Positions 1-10,199 of a stretch of DNA of 64,000 nucleotides are shown piece after piece. The stretch spans positions 124,001 through 188,000 of the forward strand of contig NZ_FOKV01000001.1 of assembly GCF_900112105.1 (NCBI RefSeq), in the 5' to 3' direction. The notes under the pieces were generated by a model that worked only from the letters and a program-made list of their open reading frames with translations, did not search any database and was not told the origin of the DNA. The DNA is from Zunongwangia mangrovi (GTDB taxonomy: Bacteria > Bacteroidota > Bacteroidia > Flavobacteriales > Flavobacteriaceae). The translations under genes and the position numbers were made by a program. The first letter of the stretch is position 1. Each line of letters starts with the position of its first letter.

Positions 1-3000
1 TAGTAGTAAATTGCTGATTAAAATTTTGATACAAAGTTAACCAACCTCGTCTTGCTGCTTCGTATCTAATTTCGTCCTGCATCCCAAAAGTAAATCCTGC
101 GGAAGGTTTCAATGTTCCCATAAAACCGATACTTCTAGTATAACCCGGCAAAAATGTTCCTTGCGTATTTCGATAATTTACCTGAAGCCTTTTTACCGCA
201 GTCACTATATCTACAACCGTATTTAAAGCTTTATTTCCTGAAGCCGAACTTCTTTTACGCACCGGCTTTTCCTGAGTTTCTTCTCCTGAAGGCTGTAAAG
301 TTGGAACTCCCATGCTTCTTTCTGCAATAGAAGTACCTCGCTTATTTTCTTTCTTTCTAAGCCCCACATAATTGTACAGCTTTTGAAGATCCATATTCGC
401 TGTTAATTGATGCGAATTAGAATTCTGTACAGAATTACCAATATTAGGAACACCTTCAAGGTTTTGATAAATTCTAGAACCGCGTTGCCACTGGAAGTCT
501 CCTGTGTAAGAATAAGAAGCCTTTAAAAATTCAAAAACTGGTAATTTATTCAGCGGTAATTCATAATTCACCTGCAGGCTTTGATAATGATAGTTTGGTT
601 CCCCAACATTAAAATAGTCGTCAAAAACACCAATTTCGTCATTAGCATTACCATCCTCGTCGATATAGTTTCGAATTATGCGATTATTCGATGCATTAAA
701 ACTAAAATTTAAAGCATTAGTTAGATTGTAATTGATACCATACTCCCAATCGAACAAGAAGTTTCTTTGGTATAGCGTAGGAATACCTATATCATTATCA
801 CTTAACTCTAAAGATCTAAATTGCTGCTCGGTATACTGTCTAAAATAGTTGGCACTTGCATTTATATTAGAAGGCAATAAATTAAGATTGAAGTCTTTGA
901 TCAAAGAAAAATACTGACTACTATCTAAAGCGGTAATATTTTTAAAAGGCTCTACTTTTTTAGGTGCAAAATTGAATTCGTAAGTAGCACCCGTTCTCAC
1001 ATTTTGGTCTAAAGATTCCTCGATCTCAAAATCACGATAATCTACCTGGTTGTAAGAACCTGAAAACGCAAAATTCTCTACATCATAAGGTTGTGGTTTC
1101 GATTCGCCTGTTCGTTCTTTCCTAAGACCTATAAGATTTATACTTTCTCGTTTTGTGTAAGTTTGCGATTGTTTTTTAACACGATCTCTCTCCTGTGGAT
1201 CGGTAATCGAAGCCAAACGTGTATCCAGTTCAATATCTAAGAATTCCTGATCATACTTTGGAGTAATCACCTCTTCACCACGACTATAATTCACCGGAAC
1301 TTTAATTCCCCATTTTTCTGGAAGTAATTGTCCCATATTAATATTGGTCACAAAATCATACTGTTCTGCATCTTCCCTACTACGCTGATTTGGCCCTTGA
1401 TCTAATGTTCCAAAACCAACTGTACTTTTTCTACCGGTTGCAGAAAAGGTAGCAAAATCGGCCAAATTCGTATCAATATTTAAAACTCCGGCCCAACCAC
1501 CTTCGTTATCAAGATCTGAAAGTCGAAGTTCATTAAACCAAACTTCACCACAAACATCTTGCAAACCAGCGCGAGGAGTTCCATTTTTTACCCCAAGCAT
1601 AATAAGGCGTATATTCCCAAAACTAGGATTTCCCTTAACCCCTAGTCTTAATCTTCCCGGTTCATAATCATCTTCAGGGTTTCGTGGTTCTAAATTTTCA
1701 TCAAAGAAATTTAAACGTGTCGTATTGTATGAAGGATCTCCTAAAACTGTTGTTTTTACCTGCTGAAGTAATTCTAAAGGTAAATTTAAACGGTTAAGTT
1801 CTGGCCAGATATCTGTAGGACTTACGCTACCTGCCGCAGTAATCGAAAGCGGAATTTCTATTTGATAAAAGTTCTCTGTAAAATCTGTTCCTATTCTTAC
1901 AAAAGCAACCATTTCACCATCATCAGGATCGGCCTGCCCCTGGAAACCTTCAGCATGCAAGAACATTTCAAGATTTTTATACTGGCGCATATCGACTTGA
2001 AAGTTCTTATAAACCGCACGAGCGTCCTGTGGCTCTAAACCGCAAACACGCATAGCAAGTGATTGCTCGTTTTGTCTAATATTGGTGTTATTTTGATATA
2101 ATTCTTCTCGTATCACTCCCGGAGGCAACACGTAAGGAATGGGCTCTCGATTTTCATTTTCTTCGATATTTACCGCTGTAACTTCAAAAAGCGCATCAGA
2201 ACTTTCAGGTAAGTTACTCTCTTCATCCAAATTGCCATTATAACGACGATAATCACCACGTACCAATTCCATAGTTCCAAACCTCAACAGTGTTGGATTT
2301 TGAAATTCAGTAAGAAACATTCTCATAAAACGGATAGAGCGATAATCTGCAATTCCGCCAATAGCTTCAGTAGGTTCAAAGATCGGCACTTTAAACTGCA
2401 CCCAACGTACACGCTGTGTTTGCCCATTTCTAAGTGTAACATTCAATTCCTTAGTATCTGAAACATACTCGTTATTCTCACTATTCATCCCATCAAAAAA
2501 TGGAACTTCATATTGAAAATAACTATTTATCGTGTTCATGGTGTTGTCACGATTCACATCTTCTGTAGTAGGCAGCGTGGTATTACCACGATTATTATCA
2601 CCAGAATTGTCTGGTGAATTCCCGTCTACACCATTGTAATTTCTATAGCGTTCTCTTATTCCGCCATCCGCGCTTAGAAAGTATTCATAATTATCTGCAG
2701 ATGGATCTGGAAGATTACCAAACTGAGGAAATTTTTGCGCTTCTTCAGCATCTCCTAAACCATCATAACCCACATCCTGATTTAATCTCGCTTCACCTTC
2801 TGAACTAAAAGCATAAACTAAAGATTGATCTGAAGGTACTTTCCCAAATGCGGTCTCGGTTGTATTTAGATCTGAGCCATCTTCAGGCAATCCATTTTCA
2901 TATTGCTTTCTACCATCTTTTAGTACATCTTCACTAATATTCCCTAAGTTGAAGACAATTTTTCCGTCGTTATTTATATTATCTGGATCATCCTGATAAA

Positions 3001-6000
3001 TAAATGGATCCATTACCCAAAACTGAATATACTCAACATTAGACTGTTCAAAATTGGTAGTATTTATTCCGCGCATCATTCCTCCAAAATTATCGGTAGG
3101 ATTTGGTAACGTATTACTTCCTGCTGCGGCAGAATTGTAATTATAAGGCCCTCGTTCTTCAGGATAATAAGCAACATCCATAGTGTAGATCACCTGCGCC
3201 TGTCCCTGGATCACATCTGTATTTGGGAAAATTTCGTCTACTGTAACTCGTCGTGTTGCGTAACTACTAAGATCTGAATCTGTAATACCATCTGGACGGC
3301 TATTACTATAAAACACAGGATCGATAGTATACCAGGCCAGTTTTGCTCTTCGATCGCCTACACTTAAGTCACCATTTGCTCGCTCTCCTCCAAAACCAAT
3401 AGGCACACTGGAAAGTTCCCAGCTAAGCGGAGTACTAATATCTATAGAGGTTTGTGCCGATTCAAAATCGTCGATATAAGAAGTTGCTTTTCCGTCAAAA
3501 TCATTTACTGCAGGAGCACCCGGGATTAAGTACGCAAACTCCCCACGTACCGAAACATTCGATTTCACATCAGTATCGATATTGGGTAATTTATTGACTA
3601 ATCTTGTTAAAAAAGGAACCTCTTTTGTGTAATTAAAATTTAGCCCCAAAATAGTATTGTTTATAGGCTCGTAACTATAATTTGCTTTTTGAGTAAGTGG
3701 ACGCTCTCTAAGGTTTAAGAACGTACCGGCAAGAATAAAGTCTTCATTGAACTGATGTTCTACATTTATTCCTGTAAATCTTTTAGATTGCTGACCAAAC
3801 AAAGCATTACTCTCTGTATTTACCTGAATTGGAGTATCGGAAGCTAAAAGTGCTTCATCCAGAATCTGTACTCTGCCCAGATCGTAATTCACTACATAAT
3901 CTACACCTTCCTGAAGCGTTCTTCCGCCAGCGGTAACCGTTACCGATCCCTGCGGAACATTATAACCAATTGGAATTCCTTCGAAATTCGACGATTTATA
4001 GCGCCCTTTTAACTGAAATTTATTTTTATCGGCATCTTCCTGCTCAGCCTGAGTTTTTGTAGTTCGATACAACGATCTAAATACATATTTTTCCTGATTG
4101 CCATTCCAAGTTGAAGGCTCAGAATAGATCTCCTGATTATTATTTGGTGTATTATCTAGTTTATCGAATAGGTATTCTCCAAAAGGTTCTACAGAAGTAA
4201 AAATCACCAAACCGTTTTGAACATCGATCGTAAATCCTGGAACAAAATCAAAGAAACCATCCCCACCATTTATAGGATCGTTATTGGTGTTCAAATTATC
4301 AAGGTTAAAAACACGCAAAAGCGGAGTTTCCTGAACATCTTCTGGTAAAGGAACAGCCGAATTTTCTGCCTGCTGAATATAATTTAAAGGCTGCGGATCT
4401 GTATACAAAAGATTCAATCTAAAATCATTAGGATCTAGATCGTATGCTCCAAGACTATAGATATTTTTCATCATTAGATCCCAAACAGGCTCGTTTACAT
4501 TAGTGATGGTACTTTTAAGCATTTTCACCACTAGATTCTGACTCACCCTAGCATCTGTTTGTCCTTCCTGCTGCTGGGATTCATCTCCTGTGGCATTAAC
4601 CCCATCATTTGCAAATTCCCCTACCTGGTAAACCTGCCCATTTACCGTATATTGAAAAGCAACGGCCAAAACCTCATCATTACTCAAGCGTTGATTAAGC
4701 GTGATATAACCAAGATCCTGATTTAATCTATATTCATTTGGACTAAGCTGGCGTGCATTTTCAAGTTTTGCGTAATCTATTCCTTCTGTAACCGGTACGT
4801 TTCCGAAACCACTTTCTACTGTAGAAATATCCCGAATTGCAGGAGTTAAGATCGACTCGCCATTGCCGTTAATTCCAAAAGGGTTAAAATCGTTGTTTTC
4901 GTTATCTGGAAATGCACCTGAAGCCTGATTAAAGAAACCTGGAGGCACATTTTCCAATCCAATATTTCCGTCAACCGGACTTTCCCCAATATCCTGCACT
5001 GCAACGATATTTCTGGTATCGGTAAGATTCTGTACGTTGTTTGTTCGATTCGTGATCCAAACCTGGATTCGTTTGATCTGTATACCACTTCTTACAAATG
5101 GATAATCGGCAATAAATTCGTTATAGTTATCTCTAAAATAATGCGCTAAAAAGAAGTGACGATCCTGGTCGTAATCCAGGGCAAATTTCTCATATTCTTC
5201 AACGGCCGCACCACCTTCAACATTAACCGTTCTACGTTCTGAATTTTGTTCTGAAAAAACTCCGGTAATTCTTGTTTTCCCAAACTGAAGCTGAGTCTTA
5301 AATCCAAAAAGACTTTGCGCTCCCTGGATCAAAGTATTATTCAGCGGCATATTTACATTACCTACTTCGATTTTCTGGATAATATCATCTTCGCTTGGTG
5401 TATATTCAAGTTTTAATTGATTCTGAAAATCAAAAGTCGATTCGGTATCATAATTGGCCGTAATCCCTAATCGTGTTCCTACCTGACCCAGTAGCGATAA
5501 CTGAATTCGCTGGTCGAAATCGAAGGTGAAATTAGACCTGTTTCTGGGCGAATAAGCAGGATTATCCTGTTTGGTATATAAAATCCCAAGATCCATAGCG
5601 ACCGAACCTTGCGGAGAAATATCGATATTTGTTCCTCCAAAAATACTTTGAAAGAAGTCTGAGTTCACATAAAAATCTGGCAATAGATCTTGCTGTAAAG
5701 CATCTGCATCATCAGATCTACCTGAAAGCGCCTGATTCTTCAGCCTAAAATAGCGCTGCATTTCTTCTTTGATCACCAGTTCTTCATATTCTTCAGGAGA
5801 AAGCACCAAGGGAAGACCAATATTAGTTTCTCCCAGGCTTTTTTTATAAAAGTAGAGATCTAATGCAGGATCATATTCGTACTTAGATTGTATCGACCCG
5901 GGATCGGGCATAACAATACTACCAAACGTAGAAGTTTGTGTTGTATCCTGCTGCGTTTCTTCTTCCTCTTCTTCCTGTGCAGATAAATTAAAAGAAATTA

Positions 6001-6067
6001 AAAGCAACAGCACTATTGATGAAGGAAAACGCACCGATGTTAACAACCTCAGGTAATTGTTTCTCAA
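1..6067 (-). CDS. sprA: SprA, type IX secretion outer-membrane translocon (3' end outside window)
   Basis: SprA is the giant outer-membrane translocon of the type IX secretion system and is needed for gliding in Flavobacteria. About 2,022 codons are open from 6067 to the left edge without a stop; family members are roughly 2,300-2,500 residues, so the C-terminus is missing. The translation opens with a hydrophobic signal peptide ending in ISFNLSAQ, followed by an acidic Glu/Gln/Thr run. Long beta-rich stretches typical of SprA follow, for example NRSNFTFDFDQRIQLSLLGQ. No ATG fits the N-terminus; the best start is TTG at 6067, 5 bases past the ruvA stop, giving MRNNYLRLLTSV and an intact signal peptide. 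It is probably co-transcribed with ruvA, an arrangement I recall from other Flavobacteria. Identity is confident; the start is inferred. Confidence 0.93.
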   Translation of the reverse strand, partial: MRNNYLRLLTSVRFPSSIVLLLLISFNLSAQEEEEEETQQDTTQTSTFGSIVMPDPGSIQSKYEYDPALDLYFYKKSLGETNIGLPLVLSPEEYEELVIKEEMQRYFRLKNQALSGRSDDADALQQDLLPDFYVNSDFFQSIFGGTNIDISPQGSVAMDLGILYTKQDNPAYSPRNRSNFTFDFDQRIQLSLLGQVGTRLGITANYDTESTFDFQNQLKLEYTPSEDDIIQKIEVGNVNMPLNNTLIQGAQSLFGFKTQLQFGKTRITGVFSEQNSERRTVNVEGGAAVEEYEKFALDYDQDRHFFLAHYFRDNYNEFIADYPFVRSGIQIKRIQVWITNRTNNVQNLTDTRNIVAVQDIGESPVDGNIGLENVPPGFFNQASGAFPDNENNDFNPFGINGNGESILTPAIRDISTVESGFGNVPVTEGIDYAKLENARQLSPNEYRLNQDLGYITLNQRLSNDEVLAVAFQYTVNGQVYQVGEFANDGVNATGDESQQQEGQTDARVSQNLVVKMLKSTITNVNEPVWDLMMKNIYSLGAYDLDPNDFRLNLLYTDPQPLNYIQQAENSAVPLPEDVQETPLLRVFNLDNLNTNNDPINGGDGFFDFVPGFTIDVQNGLVIFTSVEPFGEYLFDKLDNTPNNNQEIYSEPSTWNGNQEKYVFRSLYRTTKTQAEQEDADKNKFQLKGRYKSSNFEGIPIGYNVPQGSVTVTAGGRTLQEGVDYVVNYDLGRVQILDEALLASDTPIQVNTESNALFGQQSKRFTGINVEHQFNEDFILAGTFLNLRERPLTQKANYSYEPINNTILGLNFNYTKEVPFLTRLVNKLPNIDTDVKSNVSVRGEFAYLIPGAPAVNDFDGKATSYIDDFESAQTSIDISTPLSWELSSVPIGFGGERANGDLSVGDRRAKLAWYTIDPVFYSNSRPDGITDSDLSSYATRRVTVDEIFPNTDVIQGQAQVIYTMDVAYYPEERGPYNYNSAAAGSNTLPNPTDNFGGMMRGINTTNFEQSNVEYIQFWVMDPFIYQDDPDNINNDGKIVFNLGNISEDVLKDGRKQYENGLPEDGSDLNTTETAFGKVPSDQSLVYAFSSEGEARLNQDVGYDGLGDAEEAQKFPQFGNLPDPSADNYEYFLSADGGIRERYRNYNGVDGNSPDNSGDNNRGNTTLPTTEDVNRDNTMNTINSYFQYEVPFFDGMNSENNEYVSDTKELNVTLRNGQTQRVRWVQFKVPIFEPTEAIGGIADYRSIRFMRMFLTEFQNPTLLRFGTMELVRGDYRRYNGNLDEESNLPESSDALFEVTAVNIEENENREPIPYVLPPGVIREELYQNNTNIRQNEQSLAMRVCGLEPQDARAVYKNFQVDMRQYKNLEMFLHAEGFQGQADPDDGEMVAFVRIGTDFTENFYQIEIPLSITAAGSVSPTDIWPELNRLNLPLELLQQVKTTVLGDPSYNTTRLNFFDENLEPRNPEDDYEPGRLRLGVKGNPSFGNIRLIMLGVKNGTPRAGLQDVCGEVWFNELRLSDLDNEGGWAGVLNIDTNLADFATFSATGRKSTVGFGTLDQGPNQRSREDAEQYDFVTNINMGQLLPEKWGIKVPVNYSRGEEVITPKYDQEFLDIELDTRLASITDPQERDRVKKQSQTYTKRESINLIGLRKERTGESKPQPYDVENFAFSGSYNQVDYRDFEIEESLDQNVRTGATYEFNFAPKKVEPFKNITALDSSQYFSLIKDFNLNLLPSNINASANYFRQYTEQQFRSLELSDNDIGIPTLYQRNFLFDWEYGINYNLTNALNFSFNASNNRIIRNYIDEDGNANDEIGVFDDYFNVGEPNYHYQSLQVNYELPLNKLPVFEFLKASYSYTGDFQWQRGSRIYQNLEGVPNIGNSVQNSNSHQLTANMDLQKLYNYVGLRKKENKRGTSIAERSMGVPTLQPSGEETQEKPVRKRSSASGNKALNTVVDIVTAVKRLQVNYRNTQGTFLPGYTRSIGFMGTLKPSAGFTFGMQDEIRYEAARRGWLTLYQNFNQQFTT

Positions 6068-6072
6068 TGTAA

Positions 6073-6654
6073 CTACAAGTTTTTTAGCGCCAATTTAATT
6101 AGAGTCTCCACCGTAGGATCTTCATTTTCTTTGATAAGCTTATTAAGCACCTTTTCTGATTGCTTACGAGCATACCCCAGAGTCTCTAAAGCAGATAACG
6201 CTTCTTCTTTATTAGTATTGTTTTGTTCTACAAAAACCTCGTCTATACCAAAGATTTTAACAATCTTATCTTTTAGGTCTAAAATAACCCTTTGCGCTGT
6301 TTTTGCTCCTATTCCCTTTATACTTTGTATAGTTGCAACGTCTCCAGATGCAATCGCATCTCTAATTTGCGCAGGTTCTAAAGAAGAAAGCATGGTTCTT
6401 GCCGTACTTGCCCCTATACCACTTACGGAAATAAGCAGCCTAAAGATTTCTCTTTCTGATTTTTCTTTAAATCCAAAAAGCGTATGAGAATCTTCTTTCA
6501 CCTGTAAATGGGTAAATAAAAAGATATTCTCTTCGTCTTTTAAGTTTGAAAAAGTATTAAGCGAAATGTGGACAAAATAACCAACTCCATTACAATCTAC
6601 TACAACATTGGTAGGATTCTTCTCTACCAGTTTGCCCTTTAAGTGATGAATCAT
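6073..6654 (-). CDS. ruvA: Holliday junction branch migration complex subunit RuvA
   Basis: RuvA binds four-way DNA junctions as a tetramer and recruits the RuvB motor for branch migration in recombinational repair. The 193 residues match the family length. An N-terminal OB-fold (about 1-64, starting MIHHLKGKLVEKNPTNVVVD) is followed by tandem helix-hairpin-helix segments with VSGIGASTARTML and IKGIGAKTAQRVILDLKDK. A C-terminal three-helix domain follows that contacts RuvB (EEALSALETLGYARKQSEKV). The stop lies 5 bases before the proposed sprA start. ruvB is also in the window but about 5 kb upstream in a separate unit. A TACATTTG promoter box sits 22 bases upstream of the start. Confidence 0.97.
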   Translation of the reverse strand: MIHHLKGKLVEKNPTNVVVDCNGVGYFVHISLNTFSNLKDEENIFLFTHLQVKEDSHTLFGFKEKSEREIFRLLISVSGIGASTARTMLSSLEPAQIRDAIASGDVATIQSIKGIGAKTAQRVILDLKDKIVKIFGIDEVFVEQNNTNKEEALSALETLGYARKQSEKVLNKLIKENEDPTVETLIKLALKNL

Positions 6655-6676
6655 ACGTTAACCGAAAGTTAAAGCC

Positions 6677-6684
6677 CAAATGTA
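6677..6684 (-). promoter_or_regulatory. -7 box (TACATTTG) of the ruvA-sprA promoter
   Basis: Read on the minus strand this is TACATTTG, an exact match to the Bacteroidota -7 consensus TAnnTTTG. It lies 22 bases upstream of the ruvA ATG and just beyond the maeB terminator. No clear -33 TTG was found at the usual spacing, because that region is occupied by the terminator stem. The match is seen; promoter activity is inferred. Confidence 0.55.
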
Positions 6685-6725
6685 CTAAAATAAAATAAGG
6701 GGGAAAACGTATGTCCTCCCCCTTA
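6684..6725 (-). terminator. Intrinsic terminator downstream of maeB
   Basis: An 8-bp perfect stem (TAAGGGGG at 6696-6703 pairing with CCCCCTTA at 6718-6725) has a 14-base loop. On the minus strand it is followed by a T-rich tract, TTATTTTATTTTA. It lies between the maeB stop and the ruvA promoter box. Confidence 0.75.
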
Positions 6726-6747
6726 ATCAATGTGTATGTTAAATTTA

Positions 6748-6780
6748 TTTTTGATAGAAATGCCTTCATTCTATCAAAAA
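6748..6780 (-). terminator. First hairpin after the maeB stop
   Basis: A perfect 12-bp inverted repeat (TTTTTGATAGAA at 6748-6759, TTCTATCAAAAA at 6769-6780) with a 9-base loop lies 8 bases after the maeB stop. On the minus strand it is followed by A-rich rather than T-rich sequence, so alone it would be a poor terminator. It may protect the mRNA 3' end or work together with the second hairpin. Confidence 0.45.
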
Positions 6781-6788
6781 AACTCCGC

Positions 6789-9080
6789 TTACTTTTTGGC
6801 CTTTGCGGCTTTTTCTTTTTCCTGAGCATCTACAACAGCAACTGCAGCCATGTTTACCATTTCTTCTACACTTGCACCAAGCTGAAGAATATGCACCGGT
6901 TTATTCATCCCCATCATGATGGGCCCAATAGAATCGGCTTCGTTAAGCTCTTTTATAAGTTTATAAGCACTATTTGCTGAATCTAAATTTGGATAGATCA
7001 AAGTGTTTACCTTTTTACCAGCCAATTTAGAAAACGGAAATTTATTCTGAAGCATTTCTTTATTTAATGCGAAGTCTGACTGAAGTTCACCGTCTACCAA
7101 TAAATCTGGATGATAACGATGTAAATAAGAAACGGCATCTTTAACTTTTCTGGCTTCAGGATGATTAGAAGATCCAAAGTTCGCGTAAGAAAGCATTGCC
7201 ATTACCGGCTCTAAACCAAATAACTTCACAACACCCGCAGTTAATTGCGCAATCTTAGCAAGATCTTTTGCTGAAGGATCGATATTTATCGAAGTATCAC
7301 TTATAAATATTGGCCCTCTACTGGTGTTCATTACATTGGTAGCGGCAACTCTTGAAATTCCTTTGGCCATTCCAATTAACTGAAGCATTGGTTTCACCAC
7401 CGTTGGATAAGCTCTGGAATATCCCGAAAGTAAGGCATCTGCATCACCTTCGTTTACCATCATCGCCGCAAAATAATTACGCTCACGCATTAATCGTTGC
7501 GCATCATAAAGCGTAACTCCTTTTCTATTTCTAGAATCAAAATAAGCTTCAGCATACTTTTGAAGTTTTTCCCGTTCTTCATCAGATTTTGGATCGATAA
7601 TTTCTACATCTGCATCAAAATCGATCTCATTCATTAATTCTTTGATTACTTCTCTTCGACCTAGTAAAATAGGAATCCCGATACCTTCATCAAAAACGAT
7701 TTGCGCAGCTTTCAGCACATCTAAATGATCTGCTTCAGCAAAAATTACACGCTTCGGATTATTTTTAGCACGTTGCATTAACAAACGAGTGATCTTATTG
7801 TCACTTCCCATTCGTTCTAACAACTCGTCTTCATATTTCTGCCAATCTGCAATTTCAGTTCTGGCAACACCGCTTTCCATTGCTGCTTTTGCTACCGCAG
7901 GCGGCACTTTAGCAATAAGTCTTGGATCAAATGGCTTCGGTATGATATATTCTGAACCAAAATTAAGCCGAGTTTCCCCATAAGCAATATTCACTTGTTC
8001 TGGCACTGGTTCTTTAGCAAGTTCAGCTAAAGCTTTAACAGCAGCCATTTTCATTTCCTCGTTAATCTTTGTTGCTCTAACATCTAAAGCCCCACGGAAG
8101 ATAAATGGGAAACCAAGCACATTATTTACCTGGTTAGGATGATCACTACGTCCTGTTGCCATGATTACATCTTTACGAGTATCCATAGCTAGTTGATAAT
8201 CGATTTCTGGATTAGGATTTGCCATCGCAAAAACGATAGGACGTTTCGCCATGCTTTTAAGCATTTTTGGAGAAACGATATCTGCGATAGAAAGACCAAT
8301 AAACACATCGGCATCTTTCATTGCATCTTCCAAAGTATTTAGATCACGATCTGTAGCAAACTCTAATTTTTCTTCAGATAGATTTGGACGATCTTTTCTA
8401 ATCACACCTTTACTATCTAGCATTACAATATTTTCAGCCTTTGCGCCAAAAGCCTTGTAAAGTTTTGTACAGGAAACGGCTGCAGCACCGGCTCCACTCA
8501 CCACAATCTTCACCTTACTCATTTTCTTTTTAGCAAGTTCTGTTGCGTTTAGTAAGGCAGCGGCAGAAATAATTGCGGTACCGTGCTGGTCGTCGTGCAT
8601 TACAGGAATATCCAACTCTTCTTTTAATCTTCTTTCGATCTCAAAAGCTTCAGGAGCTTTGATATCTTCAAGGTTGATCCCACCAAAAGTTGGAGCTATA
8701 TTTTTAACAGTTTCGATAAAAGCATCTACATTTTTCGTATCTACTTCAATATCAAAAACATCGATATCTGCAAAGATTTTAAAAAGCAAACCTTTACCTT
8801 CCATCACAGGTTTAGAAGCTTCTGGCCCAATATCGCCAAGTCCTAAAACCGCCGTACCATTACTAATTACAGCTACTAAATTCCCTTTAGTAGTGTATTT
8901 ATAAGCATTTTCTTTATCTTTTTCTATCTCAAGACATGGCTCTGCCACACCAGGTGAGTACGCCAAAGAAAGATCTCTTTGCGACGAATACTTTTTAGTT
9001 GGTACGATTTGAATTTTTCCAGGCTTTGGCTTGGCATGATATACCAACGCCTCGCGCCTTTTTCTAGAATTGTTGCTCAT
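6789..9080 (-). CDS. maeB: NADP-dependent malic enzyme with phosphotransacetylase-like domain
   Basis: This is a cytoplasmic enzyme that decarboxylates malate to pyruvate with reduction of NADP, linking the TCA cycle to gluconeogenesis and NADPH supply. The 763 residues fit the two-domain MaeB type. The malic domain shows the catalytic Tyr region AYSPGVAEPCLEI (about 40-52), NLEDIKAPEAFEIE (136-149) and MHDDQHGTAI (161-170). The nucleotide fold has VVSGAGAAAVSC near 193. From about residue 430 the protein resembles phosphate acetyltransferase (RVIFAEADHLDVLKAAQ), a domain that in MaeB proteins usually senses acetyl-CoA rather than catalysing. It is a single-gene unit with its own promoter box at 9102-9109 and two downstream hairpins. 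Confidence 0.96.
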   Translation of the reverse strand: MSNNSRKRREALVYHAKPKPGKIQIVPTKKYSSQRDLSLAYSPGVAEPCLEIEKDKENAYKYTTKGNLVAVISNGTAVLGLGDIGPEASKPVMEGKGLLFKIFADIDVFDIEVDTKNVDAFIETVKNIAPTFGGINLEDIKAPEAFEIERRLKEELDIPVMHDDQHGTAIISAAALLNATELAKKKMSKVKIVVSGAGAAAVSCTKLYKAFGAKAENIVMLDSKGVIRKDRPNLSEEKLEFATDRDLNTLEDAMKDADVFIGLSIADIVSPKMLKSMAKRPIVFAMANPNPEIDYQLAMDTRKDVIMATGRSDHPNQVNNVLGFPFIFRGALDVRATKINEEMKMAAVKALAELAKEPVPEQVNIAYGETRLNFGSEYIIPKPFDPRLIAKVPPAVAKAAMESGVARTEIADWQKYEDELLERMGSDNKITRLLMQRAKNNPKRVIFAEADHLDVLKAAQIVFDEGIGIPILLGRREVIKELMNEIDFDADVEIIDPKSDEEREKLQKYAEAYFDSRNRKGVTLYDAQRLMRERNYFAAMMVNEGDADALLSGYSRAYPTVVKPMLQLIGMAKGISRVAATNVMNTSRGPIFISDTSINIDPSAKDLAKIAQLTAGVVKLFGLEPVMAMLSYANFGSSNHPEARKVKDAVSYLHRYHPDLLVDGELQSDFALNKEMLQNKFPFSKLAGKKVNTLIYPNLDSANSAYKLIKELNEADSIGPIMMGMNKPVHILQLGASVEEMVNMAAVAVVDAQEKEKAAKAKK

Positions 9081-9101
9081 AACTTTTGGTTTTAGCTAAT
9101 A

Positions 9102-9109
9102 CAAAGTTA
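9102..9109 (-). promoter_or_regulatory. -7 box (TAACTTTG) of the maeB promoter
   Basis: On the minus strand the sequence reads TAACTTTG, matching TAnnTTTG. It lies 21 bases upstream of the maeB ATG, which would give a leader of about 16 bases. A TTG-like -33 exists only at a shorter than usual spacing (13 bases). Confidence 0.5.
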
Positions 9110-9269
9110 GTAAGGTAGATTACAATTACTACCTAAATATTTTAAAATAATGATAAGATTTTAGCCTGTTTTTAATCAAATTTAGGTTTTAACACCCAAA
9201 CTAATGAAAACTCGGAAGTTCCATCTAAACAGCATTTTAAGAATGTGGACTTAAGATCTATAAATCGCT

Positions 9270-10199
9270 CTAGGAATCGAGAAAATTGATATTCCGTTTC
9301 AAACCTTCAAACTTGGTTCTTTTTACGGCCGATTTTCGAAAGATTTCGTTAAAGGTCTCTTTGGTGATTTCTTGCCAATCTTTTTTATCGAATTTCAACA
9401 AATCTGGATGAGGATCGAATAGTGGTTCACTATGGGATTTAGAAAATCGATTCCAGGGACACACATCCTGGCAAACATCGCAGCCAAACATCCAATCGTC
9501 AAAGGTATTTTTAAAACTATTAGGCAGCTCATCCTTAAGTTCTATGGTAAAATACGAAATACACTTACTTCCATCTACCTTATAAGGTTCTACAATGGCA
9601 TTCGTTGGGCAAGCATCAATACAGGCAGTACACGTACCGCAATGATCTGTAACCGGAGTATCATATTCTAATTCAAGATCGACGATCAACTCGGCTATAA
9701 AGAAAAAAGAGCCTGCTTTTTTAGATAAAAGATTAGAATTCTTACCTATCCATCCCAAGCCACTTTTCGCAGCCCAGGCTTTATCTAAAACCGGAGCCGA
9801 ATCTACAAAAGCTCGTCCTTCTACTTCCCCGATCTCATTTTGTATAAATTGAAGCAAAGATTTCAGCTTGTCTTTAATCACAAAGTGATAATCTTTTCCG
9901 TAGGCATATTTACTGATTTTGTAAGATTCTGGGTTTTGAAATTCATTGGGATAATAATTCAGCAATAAAGAGATCACACTTTTAGAGCCCTCTACCAGTT
10001 TTGTAGGATCTAAGCGCTTATCGAAATGATTTTCCATGTAATACATTTGTCCATTTCGATTTTTATTAAGCCATTCTTCCAATCTTGGTGCTTCCTCTTC
10101 TAAAAACTCTGCTTTACTCATTCCGCAGGACATAAAACCAAGGCGTTTTGCCTCCTCTTTGATAAGATTGGTATTTTTTGCCTTGTTTTCTATCGCCAT
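9270..10199 (-). CDS. queG: Epoxyqueuosine reductase QueG
   Basis: QueG performs the last step of queuosine synthesis, reducing epoxyqueuosine in tRNA with a corrinoid cofactor and two [4Fe-4S] clusters. The 309 residues include the putative catalytic aspartate in [10 protein letters not shown] (D133) and [12 protein letters not shown] (143-154). The first ferredoxin motif is [16 protein letters not shown] (C187, C190, C193, C197), with C213 also present; the second set is [11 protein letters not shown] (C240, C243, C247). The C-terminal HEAT-repeat region of longer QueG proteins is absent, as is usual in this phylum. Its ATG overlaps the stop of the upstream P450 gene (TAATG), so the two are translationally coupled. 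Confidence 0.95.
   Translation of the reverse strand: MAIENKAKNTNLIKEEAKRLGFMSCGMSKAEFLEEEAPRLEEWLNKNRNGQMYYMENHFDKRLDPTKLVEGSKSVISLLLNYYPNEFQNPESYKISKYAYGKDYHFVIKDKLKSLLQFIQNEIGEVEGRAFVDSAPVLDKAWAAKSGLGWIGKNSNLLSKKAGSFFFIAELIVDLELEYDTPVTDHCGTCTACIDACPTNAIVEPYKVDGSKCISYFTIELKDELPNSFKNTFDDWMFGCDVCQDVCPWNRFSKSHSEPLFDPHPDLLKFDKKDWQEITKETFNEIFRKSAVKRTKFEGLKRNINFLDS

Noticed and set aside
6131-6487. 118-codon open frame on the plus strand inside ruvA
   Set aside because: Antisense to a well-conserved gene; Ser-rich composition typical of a shadow frame.
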